Below, piece by piece: positions 7,964 to 13,780 of a stretch of 16,386 nucleotides of DNA. How positions within the stretch are numbered: the first letter of the stretch is position 1; each line of letters begins with the position of its first letter. The translations under genes and the position numbers were made by a program. Under the pieces are notes generated by a model that searched no databases, was not told where the DNA came from, and saw only the letters and a list, made by a program, of their open reading frames with translations. The DNA is taken from positions 1 to 16,386 of the forward strand of contig UWSJ01000040.1 of assembly GCA_900549525.1 (NCBI GenBank). Reading direction: 5' to 3'. This DNA comes from an uncultured Coriobacteriaceae bacterium (GTDB lineage Bacteria > Actinomycetota > Coriobacteriia > Coriobacteriales > Atopobiaceae).

Positions 7964-9175
7964 CTAGGCCTCCAGAATCTCGTCGAGGTGGGACGTGCCG
8001 ACTCCCAGCGCGGGTGCGCCAAGGTAGTCGAGGATCGTGGCCGAGATGTCGGCGAAGGTGGGCAGGGTGCCGAGGTTGGCGCCCGCCTTGACGCGCGGGC
8101 CGGCAATGACCCAAGGCACGTACTCGCGCGAATGGTCGGTGGAGGGGGTCACCGGGTCGCAGCCGTGGTCGGCACTGATCATGAGCAGGTCGTTCTCGCG
8201 CAGCCCCGCGATGATCTCCGGGAGCTTCTCGTCAAAGTAGGAGATGGCCTTGGCGTAGCCCACGGCGTCGTTACGGTGCCCGTAGATCATGTCGGTGTCC
8301 ACGAGGTTGGTGAAGCACAGGCCATGGAAGTCGCGGCCGGTACGCTCGATGGTCTTCTCGATGCCCTCGGGGTTGCCGGAGGTGAAGACGTAGTCGGTCA
8401 TGCCGCGGTGGGCAAAGATGTCGTAGATCTTGCCAACGGACAGCACGTCGTAGCCGTGCTCCTTGAGCTGGTCGAGCATCGTGGTGCCCGTGGGCTCGAG
8501 GGAGAAGTCGTGGCGGCGCGGGGTGCGCTTGAAGTTCTCGGCCTTGTCGCCCACGAACGGACGGGCGATGATGCGCGCGACGCCGTGGTCGCCCACGAGG
8601 ATCTTGCGCGCGATGCGGCAGTACTCGTAGAGCTGCTCGACCGGCACGACGGCCTCGTTGGCGGCGATCTGGAACACGCTGTCTGCCGAGGTGTAAACGA
8701 TGAGGTCGCCGGTCTTCAGGTGCTCCTCGCCGTAGGCCTTGATGACCTCGGTGCCCGAGTAGGGCTTGTTGCAGAGCACGCCGCGGCCGGTGGCCTTGCC
8801 GAAGGCCTCGATGACGTCGGCCGGGAAGCCGTCGGGGTAGGTGGGGAAGCGCTTGGGCGAGATGACGCCGGCCATCTCCCAGTGGCCCACCGTGGTGTCC
8901 TTGCCCGCAGACTTCTCGCGCAGGCGGGCGAAGGCGCCCTCCGGGTTCTCGACGGGGGCGAGGTCGGTCTGATACGGGCCCTCGAGGGCACCCTCGATGT
9001 TGAGCATGCCGAGGCGCGCGAGGTTGGGCACGTTGAGGTGCCCGCTCGTGGCGCAGGCGCAGAGGGTGTTGGACGGCTCGTCGTCGAAGTCGGGCCAGTC
9101 GGGCTCCGAACCGATGCCGAAGCTGTCGAGGACAACGAGGAACACGCGGCGGTCGGTACCGGGGGTATCGCCCAT
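7964..9175 (-). CDS. deoB: phosphopentomutase
   Basis: This enzyme converts ribose-1-phosphate and deoxyribose-1-phosphate, released by DeoD and DeoA, into the 5-phosphates. It belongs to the alkaline-phosphatase-like, manganese-dependent mutases; 403 aa versus about 394 in Bacillus. Metal and active-site motifs are VLDSFGIG with Asp17, GKDTTVGHWEM with Thr94 as the likely phosphorylated residue, FTNLVDTDMIYGHR, and SADHGCDPVTPSTDHSREYVP near the C-terminus. The ATG at 9175 has GGAG 6 nt upstream. It is the first gene of the minus-strand operon, and its leader carries two sizeable hairpins. Confidence 0.96.
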   Translation of the reverse strand: MGDTPGTDRRVFLVVLDSFGIGSEPDWPDFDDEPSNTLCACATSGHLNVPNLARLGMLNIEGALEGPYQTDLAPVENPEGAFARLREKSAGKDTTVGHWEMAGVISPKRFPTYPDGFPADVIEAFGKATGRGVLCNKPYSGTEVIKAYGEEHLKTGDLIVYTSADSVFQIAANEAVVPVEQLYEYCRIARKILVGDHGVARIIARPFVGDKAENFKRTPRRHDFSLEPTGTTMLDQLKEHGYDVLSVGKIYDIFAHRGMTDYVFTSGNPEGIEKTIERTGRDFHGLCFTNLVDTDMIYGHRNDAVGYAKAISYFDEKLPEIIAGLRENDLLMISADHGCDPVTPSTDHSREYVPWVIAGPRVKAGANLGTLPTFADISATILDYLGAPALGVGTSHLDEILEA

Positions 9176-9194
9176 TGCATCTCCGTTCTTACGT

Positions 9195-9224
9195 ACGGCG
9201 GCGCGCTCGTGTGCACACCGCCGT
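9195..9224 (-). repeat. hairpin in the deoB leader beside the ribosome-binding site
   Basis: Arms ACGGCGG (9195-9201) and CCGCCGT (9218-9224) pair over 7 bp. The enclosed sequence contains TGTGCACA, itself a palindrome. In the deoB mRNA the stem ends about 9 nt before the GGAG Shine-Dalgarno sequence, so it could affect translation initiation. There is no T tract, so it is not a terminator. Confidence 0.55.
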
Positions 9225-9227
9225 CCT

Positions 9228-9262
9228 GTTGGCCAAATTTTCTAAAGGAAAGTTTAGCCAAC
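9228..9262. promoter_or_regulatory. 35-bp interrupted palindrome upstream of deoB (candidate operator or leader hairpin)
   Basis: Two 15-nt arms (9228-9242 and 9248-9262) match as inverted repeats at 13 of 15 positions around the 5-nt centre TAAAG. The outer half-site is GTTGGCYAAA. The element is AT-rich in a GC-rich genome, which favours a protein-binding site. In deoB RNA it could also fold into a stem with one G-U pair and one mismatch. Confidence 0.5.
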
Positions 9263-9381
9263 TATCCGTTTGCTTGCAGTCTAAAGAGCCTATTTCATCG
9301 TGCTCGCAACGGGGAGGAAACAACGTGTCTTGGGCCGCGAACGGCGGGGGAATCGCTGCAGGCGGCAGGTGGAAAGCGCTC

Positions 9382-9410
9382 AATATGCATGTTTCAGCCC
9401 GTCTTCACAA
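9382..9410 (-). promoter_or_regulatory. candidate promoter of the deoB operon
   Basis: On the minus strand TTGTGA (plus 9405-9410) and CATATT (plus 9382-9387) are separated by exactly 17 nt; each matches 4 of 6 consensus positions. It would give a deoB leader of about 200 nt containing the palindrome at 9228-9262. It is only a moderate match, and other starts nearer deoB are possible. Confidence 0.3.
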
Positions 9411-9439
9411 TGTCCGGACGCGCAACAATTGTTGAAGAC
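9401..9439. promoter_or_regulatory. nested inverted repeats in the divergent region (candidate operator)
   Basis: Outer arms GTCTTCA (9401-9407) and TGAAGAC (9433-9439) enclose TCCGGA (9413-9418) and the perfect 12-bp palindrome CAACAATTGTTG (9423-9434). The cluster overlaps the candidate deoB -35 box and lies about 65 nt upstream of the psuK -35, where one regulator could influence both operons. Confidence 0.4.
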
Positions 9440-9503
9440 CTGCGGGGACAAGATGTCTCATGTGGCCGTTTACCTCGGTTTTCACCCTTTCACCAAACGC
9501 CGC

Positions 9504-9532
9504 TTTACGAGCTTGAAACACCCCCGTATAAT
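9504..9532 (+). promoter_or_regulatory. sigma-70-type promoter of psuK-psuG
   Basis: A perfect -10 box TATAAT (9527-9532) is preceded, with a 17-nt spacer, by TTTACG (9504-9509), which matches 4 of 6 positions of the -35 consensus. Transcription would start near 9539, giving a leader of about 54 nt before the ATG at 9593. Confidence 0.75.
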
Positions 9533-9538
9533 GCGAAT

Positions 9539-9571
9539 TAATCTTTGATTAGGCATCTAAATCTTTGTTGA
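9539..9571. promoter_or_regulatory. tandem 13-bp operator-like repeat at the psuK transcription start
   Basis: TAATCTTTGATTA (9539-9551) is a palindrome with 5-bp arms. A related copy, AAATCTTTGTTGA (9559-9571), matches it at 10 of 13 positions. The shared core AATCTTTG recurs exactly 20 bp apart, about two helical turns, immediately downstream of the -10 box. This position suits a repressor, possibly the winged helix of PsuK itself (inference). Confidence 0.4.
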
Positions 9572-9592
9572 GTCCACGTGAACGGAGGCAGG

Positions 9593-10687
9593 ATGGTCAC
9601 CGAGCGCGAGCGTCAGATCCTCGAATGGATTCGCGAGGACCCCTCCATCAGCCAGAAGGAGATCGCAGAGCGGGCGGACATCTCGCGCTCCTCGGTAGCC
9701 GTTCACATCTCCAACCTCATCCGTAAGGGCCAAATCCTAGGAAGGCAGTACGTGCTCTCCGAGAACCCCTACGCCGTCGTCGTGGGCGGCGCGAACATGG
9801 ACATCGCCGGCAAACCCTCCGAGCCGCTCGTGCCACGAGACTCCAACCCCGGCACCGTGCGCCTCTCCGCGGGCGGAGCAGGGCGCAACATCGCCCACAA
9901 CATGGCGCTGCTCGGCTGCGACGTGAAGCTCATCTCGGCCTTCGGGGACGACGCTCACGCCCGCGAGCTCATGGACGGGTGCCGCAACGTCGGCATCGAC
10001 GTACGCGGCTCGCTCGTGATCCCGGGTGCCAGCACCTCCACCTACCTCTTCATCATGGACGAGGGCGGCGACATGGAGCTCGCCATCTCCGACATGGACA
10101 TCTACGAGCAGCTGCTCCCCGCCCACCTCGAGCGCAAGCTCGACATCATCGAGAACGCGGCCCTGTGCGTGGTGGACACCAACCTGCCGGCCGAGAGCCT
10201 GCGCTGGCTCGCCGACAACGTGACGGTGCCGCTGTTCTGCGACCCCGTCTCCACCGTCAAGGCCACCAAGCTCGACGGCATCGTGGGCAAGCTGCACACG
10301 CTCAAGCCCAACCGCCTCGAGGCGAGCGTGCTCTCCGGCGTCGACATCCATGACGACGCCACCCTGCACGAGGCAGCCCAGCGACTGCTCGACACGGGCC
10401 TTGACCAGGTCTTCATCTCGCTCGATGCCAACGGCCTCTATTGCGCCGACCACGAGTGCTCCATGACGCTGCCCATCATCAAGAGCGAGGTGGTCAACGC
10501 CACCGGCGCCGGCGACTCCATGATGGCGGCCATCGCCTGGGCCTACCTGGGCGGCGAGGGGCTCGAGGGGCAAGGCCTCGCGGGGCTCGCCACCTCCTCG
10601 ATCTGCGTCGAGGCGGCCGCCACCATCAACACCGAAATCTCGGCCGACGCCGTGCGCAAGCGCATGGCCACGGTACGACCCGACTAA
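9593..10687 (+). CDS. psuK: pseudouridine kinase of the PfkB family with an N-terminal winged-helix DNA-binding domain
   Basis: This enzyme phosphorylates pseudouridine to pseudouridine-5'-phosphate with ATP, the substrate of the next gene. The protein is 364 aa. Residues ~1-55 form a winged helix-turn-helix (ISQKEIAERADISRSSVAVH, then a wing). Residues ~60-360 are a PfkB sugar kinase with GGANMDIAG, signature SAGGAGRNIAHNMALLG (92-108) and the catalytic NATGAGDS with Asp308 as base. The E. coli PsuK has about 313 aa and lacks the helix-turn-helix. I chose the ATG at 9593 because GGAGG lies just before it; the in-frame GTG at 9578 precedes that site. It is the first gene of a plus-strand unit and probably autoregulates. 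The assignment to pseudouridine rests mainly on the adjacent psuG; by itself it could be another nucleoside kinase. Confidence 0.88.
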   Translation: MVTERERQILEWIREDPSISQKEIAERADISRSSVAVHISNLIRKGQILGRQYVLSENPYAVVVGGANMDIAGKPSEPLVPRDSNPGTVRLSAGGAGRNIAHNMALLGCDVKLISAFGDDAHARELMDGCRNVGIDVRGSLVIPGASTSTYLFIMDEGGDMELAISDMDIYEQLLPAHLERKLDIIENAALCVVDTNLPAESLRWLADNVTVPLFCDPVSTVKATKLDGIVGKLHTLKPNRLEASVLSGVDIHDDATLHEAAQRLLDTGLDQVFISLDANGLYCADHECSMTLPIIKSEVVNATGAGDSMMAAIAWAYLGGEGLEGQGLAGLATSSICVEAAATINTEISADAVRKRMATVRPD

Positions 10688-10745
10688 CCCCCCCCCGCGG
10701 CAAGCAGCCGCCACCACGGTTCCACTCGCGCCGGGTGCGCCCGGC
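10688..10745 (+). repeat. C9 tract and two small hairpins between psuK and psuG
   Basis: Immediately after the psuK stop come nine C (10688-10696). They are followed by hairpin GCGGC-AAGCA-GCCGC (10697-10711) and hairpin GCCGGG-TGCG-CCCGGC (10730-10745). No T run follows. They may act as mRNA stability elements or a partial Rho-dependent stop. Confidence 0.5.
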
Positions 10746-10798
10746 ACGCCGACGATACGCATACGCAGGAACGAACGAGAGACACGAAAGGAACGCAC

Positions 10799-11728
10799 AT
10801 GACCGAGCTCAACAAGTACCTCGACATCGCCCCCGAGGTGAAGGAGGCCCTCGACGCCGGCAAGCCGGTCGTCGCCCTCGAGTCCACGATCATCTCGCAT
10901 GGCATGCCCTACCCGCAGAATGTCGAGACCGCCCTCAAGGTCGAGAGCATCATCCGCGAGAACGGCGCCGTGCCCGCCACCATCGCCGTCATCGGTGGCC
11001 GCCTCCGCGTCGGCCTCTCCGCCGACGAGATCGACTACCTCGGCAAGAAGGGCCACGACGTCACCAAGGTGTCCCGTCGCGACCTCGCCGTCGTGTGTGC
11101 CCGTGGCATGGACGGCGCGACGACCGTAACCACCACGATGATCATCGCCCACATGGCGGGCATCGAGGTCTTCGCCACGGGCGGCATCGGCGGCGTGCAC
11201 CGCGGTGCCGAGAAGACCATGGACATCTCGGCCGACCTCGAGGAGCTTGCGCAGACCCCCGTCATGGTCATCTGCGCCGGCGCCAAGTCCATCCTCGACC
11301 TTGGTCTCACCCTCGAGTTCCTCGAGACGCGCGGCGTGCCGGTGCTGGGCTACCAGACCTCCGAGCTGCCCGCCTTCTACACCCGTCACTCCGGCTTTGG
11401 CGTGGACTACGAGGTTGACTCGCCCGAGGACCTCGCCAAGATCTTCCTCGCCAAGCGCGAGCTTGGCCTCAAGGGCGGCGCCGTCGTGGCCAACCCCATC
11501 CCCGAGAAGTACTCCATGGACAAGGCCGTCATCGACAAGGTGATCGCCGAGGCCATCGACGAGGCCAACGCGAAGGGCATCCACGGCAAGGAGACCACGC
11601 CGTTCCTGCTCGCCAAGATCGCCGAGATCACGGGCAACGACTCGCTCGAGGCCAACATCGAGCTCGTCTTCAACAACGTGGCGCTGGGCGCCAAGACGGC
11701 CGTGGCGCTCTCCAACCTGGAGAAGTAG
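10799..11728 (+). CDS. psuG: pseudouridine-5'-phosphate glycosidase
   Basis: This enzyme breaks the C-C glycosidic bond of pseudouridine-5'-phosphate, giving uracil and ribose-5-phosphate. The 309-aa length matches E. coli PsuG (312 aa), and active-site residues known from that enzyme line up with a constant offset of three: Glu28 (VALEST), Lys90, Asp146, the Schiff-base Lys163 (AGAKSILDL) and Asn286. Other family segments include STIISHGMPYPQN, ATGGIGGVHRG and VANPIP. The ATG at 10799 has AAAGGA about 7 nt upstream. It follows psuK by 111 nt, a gap with a run of nine C and two short hairpins but no T tract, so the two genes are probably co-transcribed. A strong terminator follows. Confidence 0.96.
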   Translation: MTELNKYLDIAPEVKEALDAGKPVVALESTIISHGMPYPQNVETALKVESIIRENGAVPATIAVIGGRLRVGLSADEIDYLGKKGHDVTKVSRRDLAVVCARGMDGATTVTTTMIIAHMAGIEVFATGGIGGVHRGAEKTMDISADLEELAQTPVMVICAGAKSILDLGLTLEFLETRGVPVLGYQTSELPAFYTRHSGFGVDYEVDSPEDLAKIFLAKRELGLKGGAVVANPIPEKYSMDKAVIDKVIAEAIDEANAKGIHGKETTPFLLAKIAEITGNDSLEANIELVFNNVALGAKTAVALSNLEK

Positions 11729-11799
11729 CGCCGCACGCCGCATTGCCGGGCGCACCTCGCGCTACGCGTTCGCCCGCGCCCCGCACAGGTACGCCGCCC

Positions 11800-11844
11800 G
11801 CCCCCGAATCGTCGTCGTTCGCGGCCTCGATTCGGGGGCTTTTT
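11800..11844 (+). terminator. Rho-independent terminator of psuK-psuG
   Basis: Perfect 12-bp arms GCCCCCGAATCG (11800-11811) and CGATTCGGGGGC (11828-11839) are followed by five T (11840-11844). It lies 71 nt after the psuG stop and separates this unit from yjjI. Confidence 0.92.
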
Positions 11845-12123
11845 CGTAATCGGACGAATGTCCTCGAACGAAACAGGGAGCACACCTACGATACAGAGAT
11901 GCCGCACAAAGCAGGGCTGCATCGATCACGTGGGAGGAGCCGCATGGACGCCGACGCGTACCTCGCCCGTCTTGACGACTCCGTGTCCGCCGTCCTCTCC
12001 CCTTGGGTCGGGCGCGCCCCGCGCGGGTTTGCGTCTGGCCGGATCATTGCCTGCACGGACTGCGAGCTCGTGACGATACCCAGCATGCAAGCAGGGCTTC
12101 GCGCCCCGATGAAGGAGGAAACC
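11845..12123 (+). other. yjjI leader, or N-terminal extension of yjjI
   Basis: These 279 nt separate the psuG terminator from the chosen yjjI start. An ATG at 11944, preceded by GGGAGGAG, is in frame with yjjI and open throughout, so the stretch could encode 60 extra residues (starting MDADAYLARLDD and containing CTDC). It could equally be untranslated leader. TACGAT at 11887-11892 is a possible -10 box without a good -35. I see no known riboswitch. Confidence 0.45.
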
Positions 12124-13629
12124 TTGGCAACACCCGAAGACGTCATGAGCATCGTCACCTCGAAGAAGCTCACCTACAAGCAGAAGAAGCTGCACCTCGC
12201 CCAGTCGGCCGAGAACAGCGTCAACCCCATCAAGACGACCGAGCGCTTCGACTACTTCTTCAAGAACCGCGCGCTCGACGACATGAGCGAGGGCAACGCC
12301 CCCTACCGCCCGCGCTACATCCTCCCCAACTACGAGCACTTCATCGAGAACGGCTCCTCCTTCCTCAAGCTCGACGCGCCCAAGACCCTCGACGACCTGC
12401 TCTGGGGCCTTGCGATGGTCTATGACAACGTGCCGTCGGTCACGAGCCGCCCCGTCTCGGTGGGCCAGCTTGACCGCATGATCGAGCCTTTCCTCGCCGG
12501 CCACACCGACGAGGAGGTCAAGACCAAGCTCAAGTACTTCCTCACCTACATCGACCGCACGGTGGCCTCCGGCTACTGCCACGCCAACATCGGCCCGGAG
12601 GAGACGCGTGCCGGCAACCTCCTGCTCGAAGTCGAGGCGGAGCTGCAGAACGCCGTCCCCAACTTCACGATGAAGTACGACCCCGAGGTCACACCCGACG
12701 AGTACATGCGCAAGGCCATCCGCTGTGCCATGAAGTGCGCAAACCCGGCCTTCGCCAACCACGCCATCCACAAGCACACCTACGAGGGCGACTACCAGAT
12801 CGTGAGCTGCTACAACGTGCTGCCCTACGGCGGCGGCGCCTACTGCCTCGACCGCCTGCTGCTGCCCGGTATGGCCAAGCTCGCCACGAGCGTGGACGAC
12901 TTCATGGACAACGTCCTGCCCGAGGCCACCGGCGAGCTCTGCAACTACATCAACCAGCGCATCAAGTTCGAGGTCGAGGAGTCGGGCTTCTTCGACACCG
13001 ACTGGCTCGTCACCGACGGCCTGCTGCGCCGCGACCGCTTCGTGGCCATGTTCGGCCTCGCCGGCATGAGCGAGTGCGTCGCCACCCTGCTCAACCTCGG
13101 CGACGACCGCCACTACGGCACCGACCCCGAGGCCAACGAGCTCGCCGACCGCATCTGCCACAAGGTCTACGACCAGGTGAACGACTTCGAGGCCGTCTAC
13201 TCCGAGGCTGCCAACAACCGCTTCACCCTGCACGCGCAGGCCGGCTTCGGCGACCAGATGGGCGTCACGCCGGGCGTGCGCATCAAGGTGGGCGACGAGC
13301 CGAAGGTCTTCTACGACCACATCCGTCAGGCCGCCAGCCTGCACAAGTACTTCAACGCCGGCGTCTCGGACATCTTCCCCGTCGAGCCCACGGCCGAGAA
13401 GAACCCCGACGCGGTCCTCGACGTCATCAAGGCCGCCTTCGCCATCGACGACAAGTACCTGTCGTTCTACAGCTCCGAGTCCGACCTCGTGCGCATCACG
13501 GGCTTCCTCGTGAAGCGCTCCGAAATCGAGAAGTACGCGCGCGGCGAGGTCGTGCTCGCCGACACCTCGCATGACGGCGAGGGCAACTGGCGCGCCAACG
13601 ACCTCGGCGACCGAATGGTGCGCCTGTAG
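12124..13629 (+). CDS. yjjI: YjjI-family glycyl radical enzyme of unknown substrate
   Basis: This is an oxygen-sensitive radical enzyme that should carry a stable radical on a backbone glycine installed by YjjW. The protein is 501 aa, near E. coli YjjI (about 516 aa). The glycyl-radical motif RITGF gives Gly460, 41 residues before the C-terminus. The likely thiyl-radical cysteine is Cys229 in VSCYNVLPYGGG; Cys318 in GMSECV is an alternative. Other recognisable segments are NAPYRPRYILPNY, VPSVTSRPVSVGQLD and CHANIGPEETRAGN. It lacks the motifs and size of pyruvate formate-lyase. The proposed start is TTG at 12124, with AAGGAGG 5 nt upstream; alternatives are ATG at 12109 (no good ribosome-binding site) and ATG at 11944. 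Family membership is clear; the reaction is not known to me. The neighbourhood suggests nucleoside or pentose metabolism (inference). Confidence 0.9.
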   Translation: MATPEDVMSIVTSKKLTYKQKKLHLAQSAENSVNPIKTTERFDYFFKNRALDDMSEGNAPYRPRYILPNYEHFIENGSSFLKLDAPKTLDDLLWGLAMVYDNVPSVTSRPVSVGQLDRMIEPFLAGHTDEEVKTKLKYFLTYIDRTVASGYCHANIGPEETRAGNLLLEVEAELQNAVPNFTMKYDPEVTPDEYMRKAIRCAMKCANPAFANHAIHKHTYEGDYQIVSCYNVLPYGGGAYCLDRLLLPGMAKLATSVDDFMDNVLPEATGELCNYINQRIKFEVEESGFFDTDWLVTDGLLRRDRFVAMFGLAGMSECVATLLNLGDDRHYGTDPEANELADRICHKVYDQVNDFEAVYSEAANNRFTLHAQAGFGDQMGVTPGVRIKVGDEPKVFYDHIRQAASLHKYFNAGVSDIFPVEPTAEKNPDAVLDVIKAAFAIDDKYLSFYSSESDLVRITGFLVKRSEIEKYARGEVVLADTSHDGEGNWRANDLGDRMVRL

Positions 13630-13634
13630 GTCGA

Positions 13635-13729
13635 CAACGTCAGGGCGGGCGGGGTCTCATGTCCCAGCTCAAACAGCTTCGCCTGCGGCGAAGAACTCGC
13701 TGGAGACATGAGACCCCGCCCGCACGTTG
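13635..13729 (+). repeat. long imperfect hairpin between yjjI and yjjW
   Basis: Paired blocks, outside to inside, are 13635-13640 with 13724-13729 (6 bp), then 13645-13663 with 13705-13723 (19 bp), then 13664-13668 with 13699-13703 (5 bp). The bulges are four nt (13641-13644) and one nt (13704). Inside is a further hairpin CTTCGCC-TGC-GGCGAAG (13677-13693). That makes about 37 pairs in 95 nt, starting 6 nt after the yjjI stop. No T tract follows. It could be an mRNA stabiliser, an RNase III site, a partial terminator, or a dispersed palindromic repeat. Confidence 0.9.
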
Positions 13730-13780
13730 CGGCCACGAGGCGGTGGCTGCTTGGTTGGGATGCAAGGCATGGAGGCTTGG

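Larger units (their letters stand above)
9176..9592. promoter_or_regulatory. divergent control region between the deoB operon and psuK-psuG
   Basis: This gene-free stretch of about 417 nt is more AT-rich than its surroundings. I find no credible protein in it. It holds a good plus-strand promoter, a possible minus-strand promoter, a 35-bp interrupted palindrome, a hairpin next to the deoB ribosome-binding site, a nested inverted-repeat cluster and a tandem repeat over the psuK transcription start. These are listed separately. The arrangement suggests that uptake/salvage and pseudouridine breakdown are regulated together. Confidence 0.8.

Noticed and set aside
9371..9384. Catabolite-repression (cre/LacI-family) operator resembling GGAAAGCGCTCAAT near the candidate deoB start
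   Set aside because: It deviates from the cre consensus in spacing and several bases, and CcpA-type control is not established for this group.
9504..9532. TTGAAA at 9513-9518 as the psuK -35 box
   Set aside because: It lies only 8 nt from TATAAT; the correctly spaced -35 is TTTACG at 9504-9509.
7361..9541. 726-aa plus-strand open frame across deoD, deoB and the divergent region
   Set aside because: It is a shadow of two well-supported minus-strand genes: Val/Gly/Asp-rich, with no domain pattern and no ribosome-binding site.
9737..11755. 672-aa minus-strand open frame opposite psuK-psuG
   Set aside because: It is antisense to psuK and psuG, which have conserved catalytic motifs; its composition is that of a shadow frame.
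11858..12073. 71-aa plus-strand open frame in the yjjI leader
   Set aside because: It has no ribosome-binding site, Ser/Thr/Pro/Arg-rich composition and overlaps a better frame continuous with yjjI.
11845..12123. Known riboswitch (for example cobalamin, purine or PreQ1) in the yjjI leader
   Set aside because: I could not find recognisable conserved core sequences; a covariance-model search would be the decisive test.
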